Assembly: GCF_027924565.1 (NCBI RefSeq)
Contig: NZ_AP027041.1
Location: forward strand, 1,550,001 to 1,614,000
Origin: Lysobacter auxotrophicus
GTDB taxonomy: Bacteria > Pseudomonadota > Gammaproteobacteria > Xanthomonadales > Xanthomonadaceae
Reading direction: 5' to 3'
DNA: 64,000 bases
Position 1 is the first letter of the stretch. Each line of letters begins with the position of its first letter. The notes under the pieces are model-generated. The model was given only the letters and a program-made list of their open reading frames with translations. It ran no database searches and was not told where the DNA came from. Positions 26,106 through 34,663 of the stretch are shown here, one piece after another. Both the position numbers and the translations under genes were made by a program.

Positions 26106-29100
26106 ATGCCCATGCTGAGTTTCACCACCGTCGCCATCGCCAGCCTCGCGTGGCTCGCGCTGATGTTCGGCACGGCGCTGTATGCCGAGCGGCGGCCGAC
26201 GGTGCTCGCGCGGCAATGGCGGCACGTCTACGCGCTCTCGCTCGCGGTGCACTGCACGTCGTGGACGTTCTACGGCACCGTCACGCAGGCCGCGCGCTAC
26301 GGCTGGCCGCTGCCGCCGACCTTCCTCGGCGCGATCCTGCTGTACGGCCTGGCGATCGCCTTCATGGTGAAACTCGTGCGGCTTTCGCGCGAGACCAATG
26401 CGACCTCGCTAGCCGACCTCATCGCCACGCGCCTGGGCAAGGATGCGTGGCTGGCCGCGACGGTCACCCTCGTCGCCGCACTCGGCCTGATCCCCTACAT
26501 CGCGTTGCAGCTGAAGGCGGTCGCGATGAGCTTCGCGATGCTCACCACGCGCCGCGCGGAAGGAGCCGCCGCGCCGGCGTGGCAGGACAGCGCGTTGTAC
26601 GTCGCGCTGGCGATGGCGTTGTTCGCGATGCTGTTCGGCACGCGCCGCGCGAGCGCTGCCGAACACAATCGCGGCCTCGTGCTGGCGATGGCGTTCGAGT
26701 CGGTGTTCAAGCTTGCCGCGATGCTGGCGCTGGGCGCGTTCGTGTGGCTGGGCCTCGGCGATCTGCCGCAGCCCGCCACGCCGCCGCCGCCCACGCGCGG
26801 CGCCGACGGCTTCGCGCCGCTGGTGCTGCTGGGCGCGCTGGCGATGTTCGTGCTGCCGCACCAGTTCCACGTCGGCGTGGTCGAATGCCGCGACGAGCGC
26901 GACGTGCGCACCGCGCGCTGGCAGTTCCCGCTGTACCTGGTGCTGATCGCGCTGCCGGTGTTGCCGCTGGCGACGGCCGGGCAGTCGCTGCTGGCGCACA
27001 CCGGCGTGCCGTCGGATCTCTACGTGCTCGCACTGCCGCTGTCGCACGGTCAGGAAGGCCTGGCGCTGTTCGCCTTCCTCGGCGGCCTGAGCGCGGCTAC
27101 CGGCATGGTCGTGGTCAGCACGCTCACGTTGAGTCTGATGATCGGCAACCACTGGTTCGCGCCGGGTCTGCTGCGCGGCGCGTGGTCGCGCAACGACGGC
27201 AGCGACCTGCGCGGCAGCGTGCTTGCGCTGCGCCGCAGCGGCATCGTCGCGATCATGCTGCTGGCGTGGGCGTACAGCCGCCTGCTCGCCGGCAGCGACG
27301 CGCTGGCCGACGTCGGCGCGGTCTCGTTCTCGGCGTTGGCGACGCTGGCGCCCGCGCTGTTCTTCGCCGTGTGGCGGCCACAGACGCCGGCGCGCGCGGC
27401 GGTCGCCGGCATCGTCGCGGGCTTCGCGGCGTGGGCGTGGGTGCTGCTGGTGCCGATGACCTTCGAGGCGCGCGGCGCCGTGCCGTCGTGGATCGTCGGC
27501 GGCCCGTTCGGACAGGGCTGGCTCGCGCCGGACGGCCTGTTCGGCCTGACCGGCTGGAGCCGCCTCGGCCGCGCGGTCGGTACGAGCCTGTTCGTCGGCA
27601 CGATGGCCACCGTCATCGTCGCGCTATGGCGACGCGAAACCCCGCGTCGCGCGCAACGCGGCCTCGACCTGCGCACCTTGCGCGACGCCGGCCTGCGCTT
27701 CCTCCCGCGCGAACGCGTCGCGCAGCTGCTGCACGGCGTGCCGACCGTGGGCGCGGTGCCGGCGTCCGTGGAAGCGGGCATCGAGCGCGAACTCGCGGCC
27801 GTGCTCGGTTCGGCCTCGGCGCGCGTGCTGCTCGACGCCGCGCGTCGCGCCGGCAGCCACGAACTGGATACGGTCGCCGCGATCGTCGGCGAGGCTTCCG
27901 CCGACCTGCGCTTCAACCAGCGCGTGCTGGAGGCCGCGCTGCACAACATGAGCCAGGGCATCAGCGTGGTCGACGCCGACCTGCGCCTGGTCGCATGGAA
28001 TCGCCGCTACGCCGAGCTGTTCGGGTTCCCGCCCGAACTGCTGACCGTGGGCCGGCCGATCGCCGAACTCTCGCGCTGGGCGCTGCAACGTCTGCCGTCG
28101 CGTGGCTGGAGCGGGCGCGATCTCGAACGCGCACTCGAACGGCGCCTGGCCTTCATGCGCGCCGGCACGCCGCACCTGTCCGAGCGCGTCCTGCCCGACG
28201 GCAGCATCGTCGAAATCCGCGGCAACCCGATGCCGGGGGGCGGGTTCGTCGCGACCTTCACCGACGTCACGGCGTTCCGCCGCGCGGAAGCCGGGCTGAT
28301 CATGGCGAACGAAACGCTCGAGCTGCGCGTCGCCGAGCGCACGGCGGACCTCGAAGTCGCCAAGCGCGAGGCCGAACGCGCGAACGAGGCCAAGAGCCGC
28401 TTCCTCGCCGCGATCGGCCACGACCTGATGCAGCCGCTGCACGCCGCGCAGCTGTTCGCCGACGCGCTCGCGCAGCAGCCGCTGGATGGCCGCCAGCGCG
28501 AAACGGTGGCGCAGATCGGCGGTGCGCTGGATTCGACCAACGACCTGCTGACGGGCCTGCTCGACATGTCGCGGCTGGAAGCCGGCGGATTGCAGCCGCA
28601 GCCGCGCGCGTTCCCGCTGGCCGACGTGCTCGAACCGCTCGCCTCGGAGTTCCGCGCGATCGCGACGGCGCACGGCCTGCGGTTCCGCTTCGTCGGCACG
28701 CGCGCGTGGACGCACAGCGATCCGCAATTGCTGCGCCGCGTGCTGCAGAACTTCCTTGCCAATGCCGTGCGCTATACGACACAGGGCACGGTGCTGTTCG
28801 GCGTGCGGCGCGATGGCGACGGCCTTCGCATCGAAGTGCACGACACCGGGCCGGGCATCGCGCCGACGCAGCAGGCGGCGATCTTCGAGGAATTCCGCCG
28901 TGGCGAGGACGCGCCGGGGCAGGGGCTGGGGCTGGGGCTGTCGATCGCCGAACGCATCGCGCAGCTGCTCGACGCGCCGCTGACGCTGCGAAGCGAACCC
29001 GGCCGCGGGACGACGTTCTGCGTGCGCGTGATGCAGGCGGCGCGTCCGGTCGCGCCATCGCACGCCATCGCGCACGACGGGCAGCGGTTGCGCGTGCTGC

Positions 29101-29459
29101 TGGTCGACAACGATCCGCTGGCGATGGAGGCGCTCGCCGGCGTGCTGCAACGCTGGGGTTACGAGGTCGTCTGCGCGCTGGACGGCGACGGGGCGGCGCG
29201 TGCGCTGCACGATGCCCCTGCCGCGCTGTGGCTGTTCGACTACCACCTCGACGAGGGCGACACCGGCGTGCGCGTCGCCGGGCGCCTGGCCGAGCGCTTT
29301 GGTGCGCGGCCGACCCTGATCCTCAGCGCCGATCGCGGCGAGGACGTGCGCCGCGCCGTACACGAAGCCGGGTTGTCGCTGCTGGCCAAGCCGGTGAAGC
29401 CGCTCGCGTTGAAGTCGATGCTGGACCGCGCGCTCGCCGCGCGCGAAGTCGCGCTCTGA
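26106..29459 (+). CDS. CrbS-like hybrid histidine kinase with SLC5/SSS transporter-type sensor
   Basis: An 1117-aa protein. Residues 1 to about 480 form 12-13 membrane segments of the sodium:solute symporter type (WTFYGTVTQAARYGWPLPPT). A PAS domain (about 615-720, VVDADLRLVAWNRRYAELFG), a coiled coil, HisKA (AAIGHDLMQPLHAAQLFADA, acceptor His772), HATPase_c (NFLANAVRYTTQGTVLFG; GQGLGLGLSIAERIAQLLD) and a C-terminal receiver (phospho-acceptor Asp1045 in LFDYHLDE) follow. This order matches CrbS, which with the LuxR-type CrbR senses acetate and controls acetyl-CoA synthetase in Vibrio and Pseudomonas; NahK/ErcS kinases share the C-terminal half. A CrbR-like gene lies 600 bases away. ATG 26112 is an alternative start. 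Confidence 0.88.
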   Translation: MPMLSFTTVAIASLAWLALMFGTALYAERRPTVLARQWRHVYALSLAVHCTSWTFYGTVTQAARYGWPLPPTFLGAILLYGLAIAFMVKLVRLSRETNATSLADLIATRLGKDAWLAATVTLVAALGLIPYIALQLKAVAMSFAMLTTRRAEGAAAPAWQDSALYVALAMALFAMLFGTRRASAAEHNRGLVLAMAFESVFKLAAMLALGAFVWLGLGDLPQPATPPPPTRGADGFAPLVLLGALAMFVLPHQFHVGVVECRDERDVRTARWQFPLYLVLIALPVLPLATAGQSLLAHTGVPSDLYVLALPLSHGQEGLALFAFLGGLSAATGMVVVSTLTLSLMIGNHWFAPGLLRGAWSRNDGSDLRGSVLALRRSGIVAIMLLAWAYSRLLAGSDALADVGAVSFSALATLAPALFFAVWRPQTPARAAVAGIVAGFAAWAWVLLVPMTFEARGAVPSWIVGGPFGQGWLAPDGLFGLTGWSRLGRAVGTSLFVGTMATVIVALWRRETPRRAQRGLDLRTLRDAGLRFLPRERVAQLLHGVPTVGAVPASVEAGIERELAAVLGSASARVLLDAARRAGSHELDTVAAIVGEASADLRFNQRVLEAALHNMSQGISVVDADLRLVAWNRRYAELFGFPPELLTVGRPIAELSRWALQRLPSRGWSGRDLERALERRLAFMRAGTPHLSERVLPDGSIVEIRGNPMPGGGFVATFTDVTAFRRAEAGLIMANETLELRVAERTADLEVAKREAERANEAKSRFLAAIGHDLMQPLHAAQLFADALAQQPLDGRQRETVAQIGGALDSTNDLLTGLLDMSRLEAGGLQPQPRAFPLADVLEPLASEFRAIATAHGLRFRFVGTRAWTHSDPQLLRRVLQNFLANAVRYTTQGTVLFGVRRDGDGLRIEVHDTGPGIAPTQQAAIFEEFRRGEDAPGQGLGLGLSIAERIAQLLDAPLTLRSEPGRGTTFCVRVMQAARPVAPSHAIAHDGQRLRVLLVDNDPLAMEALAGVLQRWGYEVVCALDGDGAARALHDAPAALWLFDYHLDEGDTGVRVAGRLAERFGARPTLILSADRGEDVRRAVHEAGLSLLAKPVKPLALKSMLDRALAAREVAL

Positions 29460-29663
29460 TCGCCACGCCCTGGCAGGCGGAAAGTTCTTCACCGTCGAGG
29501 CCGGTTCTGCATCCGGGGAAAGGATGGCAGCGCCTTCGTCACATGCCTCATAGGCAGGCCCGGCGCGCTGCTTTCGCGCAACGGCGAGCCCGCAGCTTCG
29601 TTGATGCCTGAAGCAATTTCATCCGCGACCGTCCGGGGCACGCCGTCGCACAGGGGCCCGCGA

Positions 29664-29679
29664 TGGCATGGAAATTGCG
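29664..29679 (+). promoter_or_regulatory. Sigma-54-type promoter before the KGG stress gene
   Basis: TGGCATG-GAAA-TTGCG: the GG and GC are 10 bases apart as required for RpoN, matching TGGCAyr-N4-TTGCw in all the strongly conserved positions. It lies 62 bases before the KGG gene start, so transcription would begin near 29690. Apart from this site the 280-base gap before the gene shows nothing. Confidence 0.6.
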
Positions 29680-29740
29680 CCTTCCCTCGTTGCAGGCGCA
29701 TTCCGGGGCCTGTGCCCACCCCACACCAGAGGACGCGACG

Positions 29741-30049
29741 ATGGCCAACGAACATTCACAGGAGAGTCGACACGGAAAGAGCGAACGCGGTTTCGCGTCC
29801 ATGGATGCAGGCAGGCAGCGCGAGATCGCCAGCAAGGGCGGCAAGGCCGCGCACGAGAGCGGACGCGCGCATGAATTCAACTCCGACGAAGCGCGTATCG
29901 CCGGACGCAAGGGCGGCGAGGCAGTGAGCCGCGATCGCGAGCACATGTCGGCGATCGGAAGGAAGGGCGGGGAAGCCAGCGGAAGCAATCGCGCGGCGCG
30001 CGATGGCCGCAATGGAACCAACGGAAGCAACGGAAGCGGCGGACGCTGA
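29741..30049 (+). CDS. KGG-motif stress-induced protein (Con-10/GsiB-like)
   Basis: A 102-aa, very hydrophilic protein with three copies of the KGG motif in a GxxGG setting (EIASKGGKAAHESGRAHEF, ARIAGRKGGEAVSRD, AIGRKGGEASGSN) and a Gly/Asn-rich tail. It has the look of Con-10, GsiB and related hydrophilin-like stress proteins, thought to protect cells in drying, starvation or general stress; it should be largely disordered in the cytoplasm. AGAGGA precedes ATG 29741 at seven bases. A sigma-54-type promoter lies upstream, unusual for this protein class. Confidence 0.88.
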   Translation: MANEHSQESRHGKSERGFASMDAGRQREIASKGGKAAHESGRAHEFNSDEARIAGRKGGEAVSRDREHMSAIGRKGGEASGSNRAARDGRNGTNGSNGSGGR

Positions 30050-30076
30050 TCGCAGGGAAGGCGCGGACGCCGGGCC

Positions 30077-30742
30077 CTACGACGCGAGTTGCCGCGCCGG
30101 GTCGGCCAGTTCGAGTTCGCGCAGGACGACGCTGGCCTGCGTGCGATTGCGCACGCGCAGGCGTTCGAAGATCGCCGACAGGTGCGCCTTCACGGTGCGT
30201 TCCTGGACATCGAGCCGATCGGCGATCTGCTTGTTGAGCAGGCCCTGCGCCACCAGCGTCAGCACACGGAATTGCTGCGGCGACAGGCTCGCCAGGCGCG
30301 CGGCGAGATCCGCATCGCCGCTGTCGCTCTGCGTGCGCGCCACGGCCGCACGCAGCGATCCGGGCAGCCATTGCTCGCAGGCGAGCACGGCGCGGATCGC
30401 ATCGCGCAGTTCGTCCAGCCCGGCGCTCTTGGGCAGGTAGCCCGCGGCGCCGTGGTCGAGCGCGCGACGCACCACGCGCGGGTCGTCGTTCGCCGACACC
30501 ACCACGACGGCAACGCCGGGATATTGCGCGCGGATGGCCGCAAGTCCGGCCAGGCCATGGTTGCCCGGCATGTGCAGGTCGAGCAGGACCAGATCGATGC
30601 CGGCGTCGGCCTCGAGTGCGGCGAGCACTGCATCGAGGCTTCCCGCTTCGCGGATGTCGGCCTCCGAAACGGCCTCCATCGCCGCTTGCCGCAGGGCGGC
30701 GCGGAACAGCGGGTGGTCGTCGGCGATCAGCAGGCTCGGCAT
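30077..30742 (-). CDS. CrbR-like LuxR/NarL-family response regulator
   Basis: A 221-aa regulator with a receiver domain (acidic residues at 8-9, phospho-acceptor Asp55 in VLLDLHMPGN, conserved Lys in YLPKSAG) and a LuxR-type HTH at about 150-210 (LSPQQFRVLTLVAQGLLNKQ, VQERTVKAHLSAIFERLRV). It is the expected partner of the CrbS-like kinase in the CrbS/R (ErdR/AgmR-like) system, and lies within 620 bases of it, separated by the KGG gene and on the other strand. It is divergent from the 3-hydroxybutyrate-oligomer hydrolase gene, a likely target. Confidence 0.87.
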   Translation of the reverse strand: MPSLLIADDHPLFRAALRQAAMEAVSEADIREAGSLDAVLAALEADAGIDLVLLDLHMPGNHGLAGLAAIRAQYPGVAVVVVSANDDPRVVRRALDHGAAGYLPKSAGLDELRDAIRAVLACEQWLPGSLRAAVARTQSDSGDADLAARLASLSPQQFRVLTLVAQGLLNKQIADRLDVQERTVKAHLSAIFERLRVRNRTQASVVLRELELADPARQLAS

Positions 30743-30749
30743 GGGGCAA

Positions 30750-30826
30750 GCCTAGCAAGCGGCCAAGCCTTCCGGCACGGCGCTGGTACGAAAGTACGAT
30801 GGGCGCCGCGGCCGGGATTGCTAGGC
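30750..30826. promoter_or_regulatory. Nested palindromes in the crbR / hydrolase divergent region
   Basis: The 91-base gap between the divergent genes holds an outer inverted repeat GCCTAGCAA (30750-30758) / TTGCTAGGC (30818-30826) and a central GTAC-GAAA-GTAC (30786-30797). The central site has the size of a LuxR-type dimer operator. Binding by the adjacent regulator is inference. Confidence 0.45.
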
Positions 30827-30833
30827 TCGCCGC

Positions 30834-32642
30834 ATGAACCTGACACCCGTCCGCATCGCCGTCGCAGGGGCCGCGCTCGCGCTGGCCGCATGCGCCGCCC
30901 AAAGCCCGCGCACCGCGAAGGAGGCCGCACCGGTGCTCTCGCAACCGCGCACGACCGAGCATCGCGGCGACGACGACCTGCTCAGCGGCGGGCTCGGCCT
31001 TGCCGGGCTTCGCGCGATCGCACCGCCGGCGTTTGCCGATGCGGAACACCCCACGCCGGCCGAACTGCGTCGTCGCGCATTGTGGAGCAACTGGCGCGGC
31101 ATCGCCGATCTCGCACCCGGCGGCGGCTATGGCGAGCTGTACGGCGCCATCGCCCCGGCGCCGGGACGCGAGTTCAGCGCGTTGGCGACCGTCGCCGGCG
31201 CGCGCCAGCCGCACCGCGTGCTGGTGCAGGTGCCGGACAACTTCGATGCGGCGAAGCGATGCGTCGTGGTCACGGCCTCGTCGGGTTCGCGCGGCATCTA
31301 CGGCTCCATCGCCGTGGCCGGTGCCTGGGGGCTGCCGAAGGGCTGCGCGGTGGCCTACACCGACAAGGGCGCGGGCACGGATTATTTCGATCTCGACGCC
31401 GGGCAGGGGATGCGTGCGGACGGGACGGTCGGCGCGCGCGGCGACGACCTCGCGTTCGAGCCGGCAACGACGTCCGCCACCGGCGTTGCGTTCAAGCATG
31501 CGCATTCGCAGGACAACCCCGAGGCCGACTGGGGTCGGCACGTGAAGCAGGCGGCGCAGTTCGCGCTGCAGTCGCTCGACACCGCCTTCCCGGACGCGGC
31601 GCCTTTCACTTTCGACAACACGCGCGTGATCGCGGTCGGCATCTCGAACGGCGGCGGCGCGGTGCTGCGCGCGGCCGAACTGGACGGCGACTGGCTCGAC
31701 GCGGTCGTCGCCGGGGAGCCGAACGTCTTCGTCGAAGGCGCGCGCCCGTTGTACGACTACACGACGCAGGCGGCGCTGCTCATGCCGTGCGCGCTGCTGC
31801 ATCTGCAGAACCTGCCGCAGCCGCCGCTCGCCGCGCAGTCGGTACCGATGTGGACGCAGCGCTGCGCCGCGTTGAAGGCCGCGGGCGTGATCGATGGTGC
31901 CGACACGGCGGCTCAGGCGCGATCGGCATACGAGGCCATGAAATCGTCCGGCTGGACTGACCAGGCGCTGCGCGCGGGCGCGCTGTCGGTCGGCTTCGAT
32001 CTGTGGCGCGCGGTGGCGGTGACCTATGCCTCGGCGTACGGGCGCTACGGATTCGACGAGATGCCGTGCGGCAATCGCTATTCCGCGCTGGGAACCGACT
32101 TTACGCCGCGCCCGGCGATGGCGGCCGAACGCGCCGCGTGGTGGTCGGACGCCAGCGGCATTCCGCCGGGCGCCGGTGTCCACATCGTCGAGGCGAACCC
32201 GACCGCGCCGCTGGTCACGCTCCAATGCCTGCGCGACCTGTGGACGGGCGAGGGCGCCGATGCCGCGCGCGTGAAGCAGGGGGTCGCGGAAACGCGCGCC
32301 GGCCTGCCGCGCGAAGGCCTGCCGGTGGTGGTGATCCATGGCACGGACGACGGTTTGATCCCGCCCGCCTTCAGCAGCGCGCCGTACGTGCGCGCCGCGC
32401 AGACGGCCGGTCGTGACGTGCGTTACTGGCAGGTGCGCAATGCGCAGCATTTCGACGCGTTCCTCGGCCTGCCGGACTACGGCGCGCGCTACCTGCCGCT
32501 GCTGCCGTACGTGTACCAGGCACTCGACCGCGTCAGCGCGCATCTGGACGGCCATGGCGCGCTGCCGGCCGATGCGGTGATCGAAACCACGCCGCGCGGT
32601 GCGGGGAAGGCGCTGGCGCCTTCGAACCTGGCCATGCCCTGA
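30834..32642 (+). CDS. D-(-)-3-hydroxybutyrate oligomer hydrolase, lipoprotein
   Basis: A 602-aa hydrolase of the 3HB-oligomer hydrolase family, which cleaves short poly-3-hydroxybutyrate chains to monomers. A lipobox (ALALAAC) gives lipid attachment at Cys20, so it is on the outer membrane or in the periplasm, not in the cytoplasm with the granules. The nucleophile is probably Ser271 in VGISNGGGAV; VVVTASSGSRGIYGSI and VVIHGTDDGLIPPAF (acid residue) and AQHFDAFLG (His) complete an alpha/beta-hydrolase triad. It lies between the CrbS/R genes and the phaEC genes, in line with a role in using released PHB as carbon source. Confidence 0.85.
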   Translation: MNLTPVRIAVAGAALALAACAAQSPRTAKEAAPVLSQPRTTEHRGDDDLLSGGLGLAGLRAIAPPAFADAEHPTPAELRRRALWSNWRGIADLAPGGGYGELYGAIAPAPGREFSALATVAGARQPHRVLVQVPDNFDAAKRCVVVTASSGSRGIYGSIAVAGAWGLPKGCAVAYTDKGAGTDYFDLDAGQGMRADGTVGARGDDLAFEPATTSATGVAFKHAHSQDNPEADWGRHVKQAAQFALQSLDTAFPDAAPFTFDNTRVIAVGISNGGGAVLRAAELDGDWLDAVVAGEPNVFVEGARPLYDYTTQAALLMPCALLHLQNLPQPPLAAQSVPMWTQRCAALKAAGVIDGADTAAQARSAYEAMKSSGWTDQALRAGALSVGFDLWRAVAVTYASAYGRYGFDEMPCGNRYSALGTDFTPRPAMAAERAAWWSDASGIPPGAGVHIVEANPTAPLVTLQCLRDLWTGEGADAARVKQGVAETRAGLPREGLPVVVIHGTDDGLIPPAFSSAPYVRAAQTAGRDVRYWQVRNAQHFDAFLGLPDYGARYLPLLPYVYQALDRVSAHLDGHGALPADAVIETTPRGAGKALAPSNLAMP

Positions 32643-32645
32643 AAC

Positions 32646-32850
32646 CGCCGTCACGGCGAAGGCCGGGATCCAGGCTAACGACGTTTCACTTGCTGCATCG
32701 TCATTCCAGTGAACGCTGGAATCCATTGGTTCGGCCGGGTCTTGCTGGGGCAAGCAACAACGCAGCGCGTTGCCGCGAAGGTTGTTCGCCGCCGCTGCTT
32801 CGTTACCCCTCACCCCAACCCCTCTCCCGACGGGAGAGGGGCTAAACGCC
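32646..32850. repeat. Interspersed repeats before pssA (gap 32643-32951)
   Basis: The 309-base gap carries two CGTCATTCC-type repeats at about 32650-32676 and 32699-32726 (ATTCCAGTGAACGCTGGAAT is a hairpin) and one CCCCTCACCCCAACCCCTCT copy with CCCGACGGGAGAGGGG at 32806-32840, the same family as in the 21.5 kb cluster. No gene is seen. Confidence 0.65.
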
Positions 32851-32951
32851 GACCCGGCGGAATGCGCATGTCGGCGCACTCCGGCCGCGCCTCTTGCTGC
32901 TTTCACGCCCGATTTGGCACGCTGGCGGCCTCACAGGACACGGAGCGCCGC

Positions 32952-33569
32952 ATGCCGCGCCGCCATTTCTCGATGTTGCGCGAGTTCCATCTCGCCGACT
33001 GGTTCACGCTCGGCAACGCCTTCTGCGGCACCGGCGCGATCTTCGCGGCGATGCGCTTCCTCCAGGACGGCGTGGTCAACGACCTGCTCATCGGTATGGC
33101 GCTGATCCCGCTGGCCTTCATCTTCGACGCGCTCGACGGCCGCGTCGCGCGCTGGCGCAAGTCGGCGTCCACGCTGGGGCGCGAACTGGACTCGCTGGCG
33201 GACGTGATTTCCTTCGGCGTCGCGCCCGCCGCGCTGGCCTACGCCTGCGGCCTGCAGGGCGGCTGGGACTGGATCGTGCTGAGCTACTTCGTGGTGTGCG
33301 GCGTGAGCCGCCTGGCGCGCTACAACGTCACCGCCGAGGCGCTGTCCGGCGACGACGACAAGGTGAAGTACTTCGAGGGCACGCCGATCCCGACGAGCCT
33401 GGTGCTGGTGATCGTCCTCGCCATCGCCGCCTCGCAGGGCGCCATCGGCGACAACCTGTGGCTGGGCATGATCCAGCTGGGGCCGTGGCAGTTCCATCCG
33501 CTGGTGCTGATGTTCGCGCTCTCCGGCTCGCTGATGATCAGCAAGACGCTGCGCATCCCCAAACCCTGA
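32952..33569 (+). CDS. pssA: CDP-diacylglycerol-serine O-phosphatidyltransferase
   Basis: A 205-aa membrane enzyme that makes phosphatidylserine, precursor of phosphatidylethanolamine. The CDP-alcohol phosphotransferase signature is complete: DGRVARWRKSASTLGRELDS followed by LAD, which satisfies DG-x2-AR-x8-G-x3-D-x3-D. About six membrane segments follow the start LADWFTLGNAFCGTGAIFAA. ATG 32952 is chosen because the upstream frame is repeat DNA. It stands just before phaE on the same strand; a functional tie to PHB is not obvious. Confidence 0.9.
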   Translation: MPRRHFSMLREFHLADWFTLGNAFCGTGAIFAAMRFLQDGVVNDLLIGMALIPLAFIFDALDGRVARWRKSASTLGRELDSLADVISFGVAPAALAYACGLQGGWDWIVLSYFVVCGVSRLARYNVTAEALSGDDDKVKYFEGTPIPTSLVLVIVLAIAASQGAIGDNLWLGMIQLGPWQFHPLVLMFALSGSLMISKTLRIPKP

Positions 33570-33634
33570 CAGCGGCGCCGTCGCGGCGGCGAAACACGGC
33601 GTTGGTACCATGACCGCCTTCCCCGACGGCGGTG

Positions 33635-34663
33635 ATGGCGATGCAGGGCGTGGACGAATTCGAAGCGTGGAACCGGCGGTACTGGAACGCCTGGGGCGAT
33701 GCGCTGCGCGCGACGCAGCCATCGGCGACGCCCGCCATGCCGGGCTGGAACGAAGCGGTGGACTGGTGGTCGCAGTTCGCGCGCGGCGGGCTGACGCAGG
33801 GCGATGAGGCCGTGACGCGCTTCAACGCGCAGGCGCAGGGCTGGTTCGGACAGATGCAGCAGCTGGCGGCGCAGTTCGCCGGGCGCCCGGCCAACGCGGC
33901 CGATATCGCGTCCGCCTGGAAACAGGCGCTCGGCGGCGACGGCGCGAACCCGTTCGCGCAGGTGTTCGCGAACATGCCGGGCAGCGCGCAGACCGATCCG
34001 TCGAAGCTGTTCGAAACCTTCGCGCCCTGGCTGCAGTCGATGCAGCAGGGCGGGCGTTCGTGGCTGTCGCTGCCCGCGTTCGGTTTCGCACGCGAACACC
34101 AGGAACGCTGGCAGCAGCTCGCGCAGGCGCAGCTCGACCTGCAACAGCAGAGCCAGGCGTACCAGGCGCTGCTGGCCGAAGCGGGGCAGGACGCCTTCGC
34201 GCGGTTCGAACGCAAGCTCGAAGAGCGCAGCGCGCCGGGCAAGCAGCTCGATTCGGTACGCGCGCTGTTCGACGTGTGGATCGACGCGGCCGAGGAAGCC
34301 TATGCCGACATCGCGCTGTCGCCGCGTTTTCGCGACGCGTACGCCGCGCTGGTCAATGCGCAGATGACGCTGCGCGGCCGCATGCAGAAGGAAGTCGAGC
34401 AGATCGGTTCCCAGTTCGGCATGCCGACGCGAACCGAAGTCGATTCGGCCCATCGCAAGATCGTCGAGCTGGAACGCGAACAACGCCGGCTGCGCGATGC
34501 GATCGACGCACTCACGCGTCAGTCGTCGCGCACGCCGCAGCGCGAGGAACCGGCGCAGGCATCGCCGCCGCCTTCCACGCCGAAAAAGGCCGCGTCCAAG
34601 GCGACGAAGGCTGCGAAGCAGGCAGCGCCTGCATCGAAGAACAAGACCGGGAGGACACGCTGA
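33635..34663 (+). CDS. phaE: Class III polyhydroxyalkanoate synthase subunit PhaE
   Basis: PhaE (342 aa) is the non-catalytic partner of PhaC in class III PHA synthases and activates polymer synthesis on granules. It has the usual start FEAWNRRYWNAWGDAL, a long helical body (QERWQQLAQAQLDLQQQSQA), the conserved YADIALSPRFRDAYAALVNA and MPTRTEVDSAHRKIVELERE, and a Lys/Ala-rich tail (KKAASKATKAAKQAAPASKN) that may bind DNA or the granule surface. Start is GTG 33632, ATG 33635 or ATG 33641; I use 33635. Stop overlaps the phaC start by one base. Confidence 0.9.
   Translation: MAMQGVDEFEAWNRRYWNAWGDALRATQPSATPAMPGWNEAVDWWSQFARGGLTQGDEAVTRFNAQAQGWFGQMQQLAAQFAGRPANAADIASAWKQALGGDGANPFAQVFANMPGSAQTDPSKLFETFAPWLQSMQQGGRSWLSLPAFGFAREHQERWQQLAQAQLDLQQQSQAYQALLAEAGQDAFARFERKLEERSAPGKQLDSVRALFDVWIDAAEEAYADIALSPRFRDAYAALVNAQMTLRGRMQKEVEQIGSQFGMPTRTEVDSAHRKIVELEREQRRLRDAIDALTRQSSRTPQREEPAQASPPPSTPKKAASKATKAAKQAAPASKNKTGRTR

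Noticed and set aside
26150-29611. An 1153-codon frame overlapping the CrbS-like kinase on the same strand
   Set aside because: Arg/Ala-rich out-of-frame shadow typical of high-GC DNA; the kinase frame has all domains.
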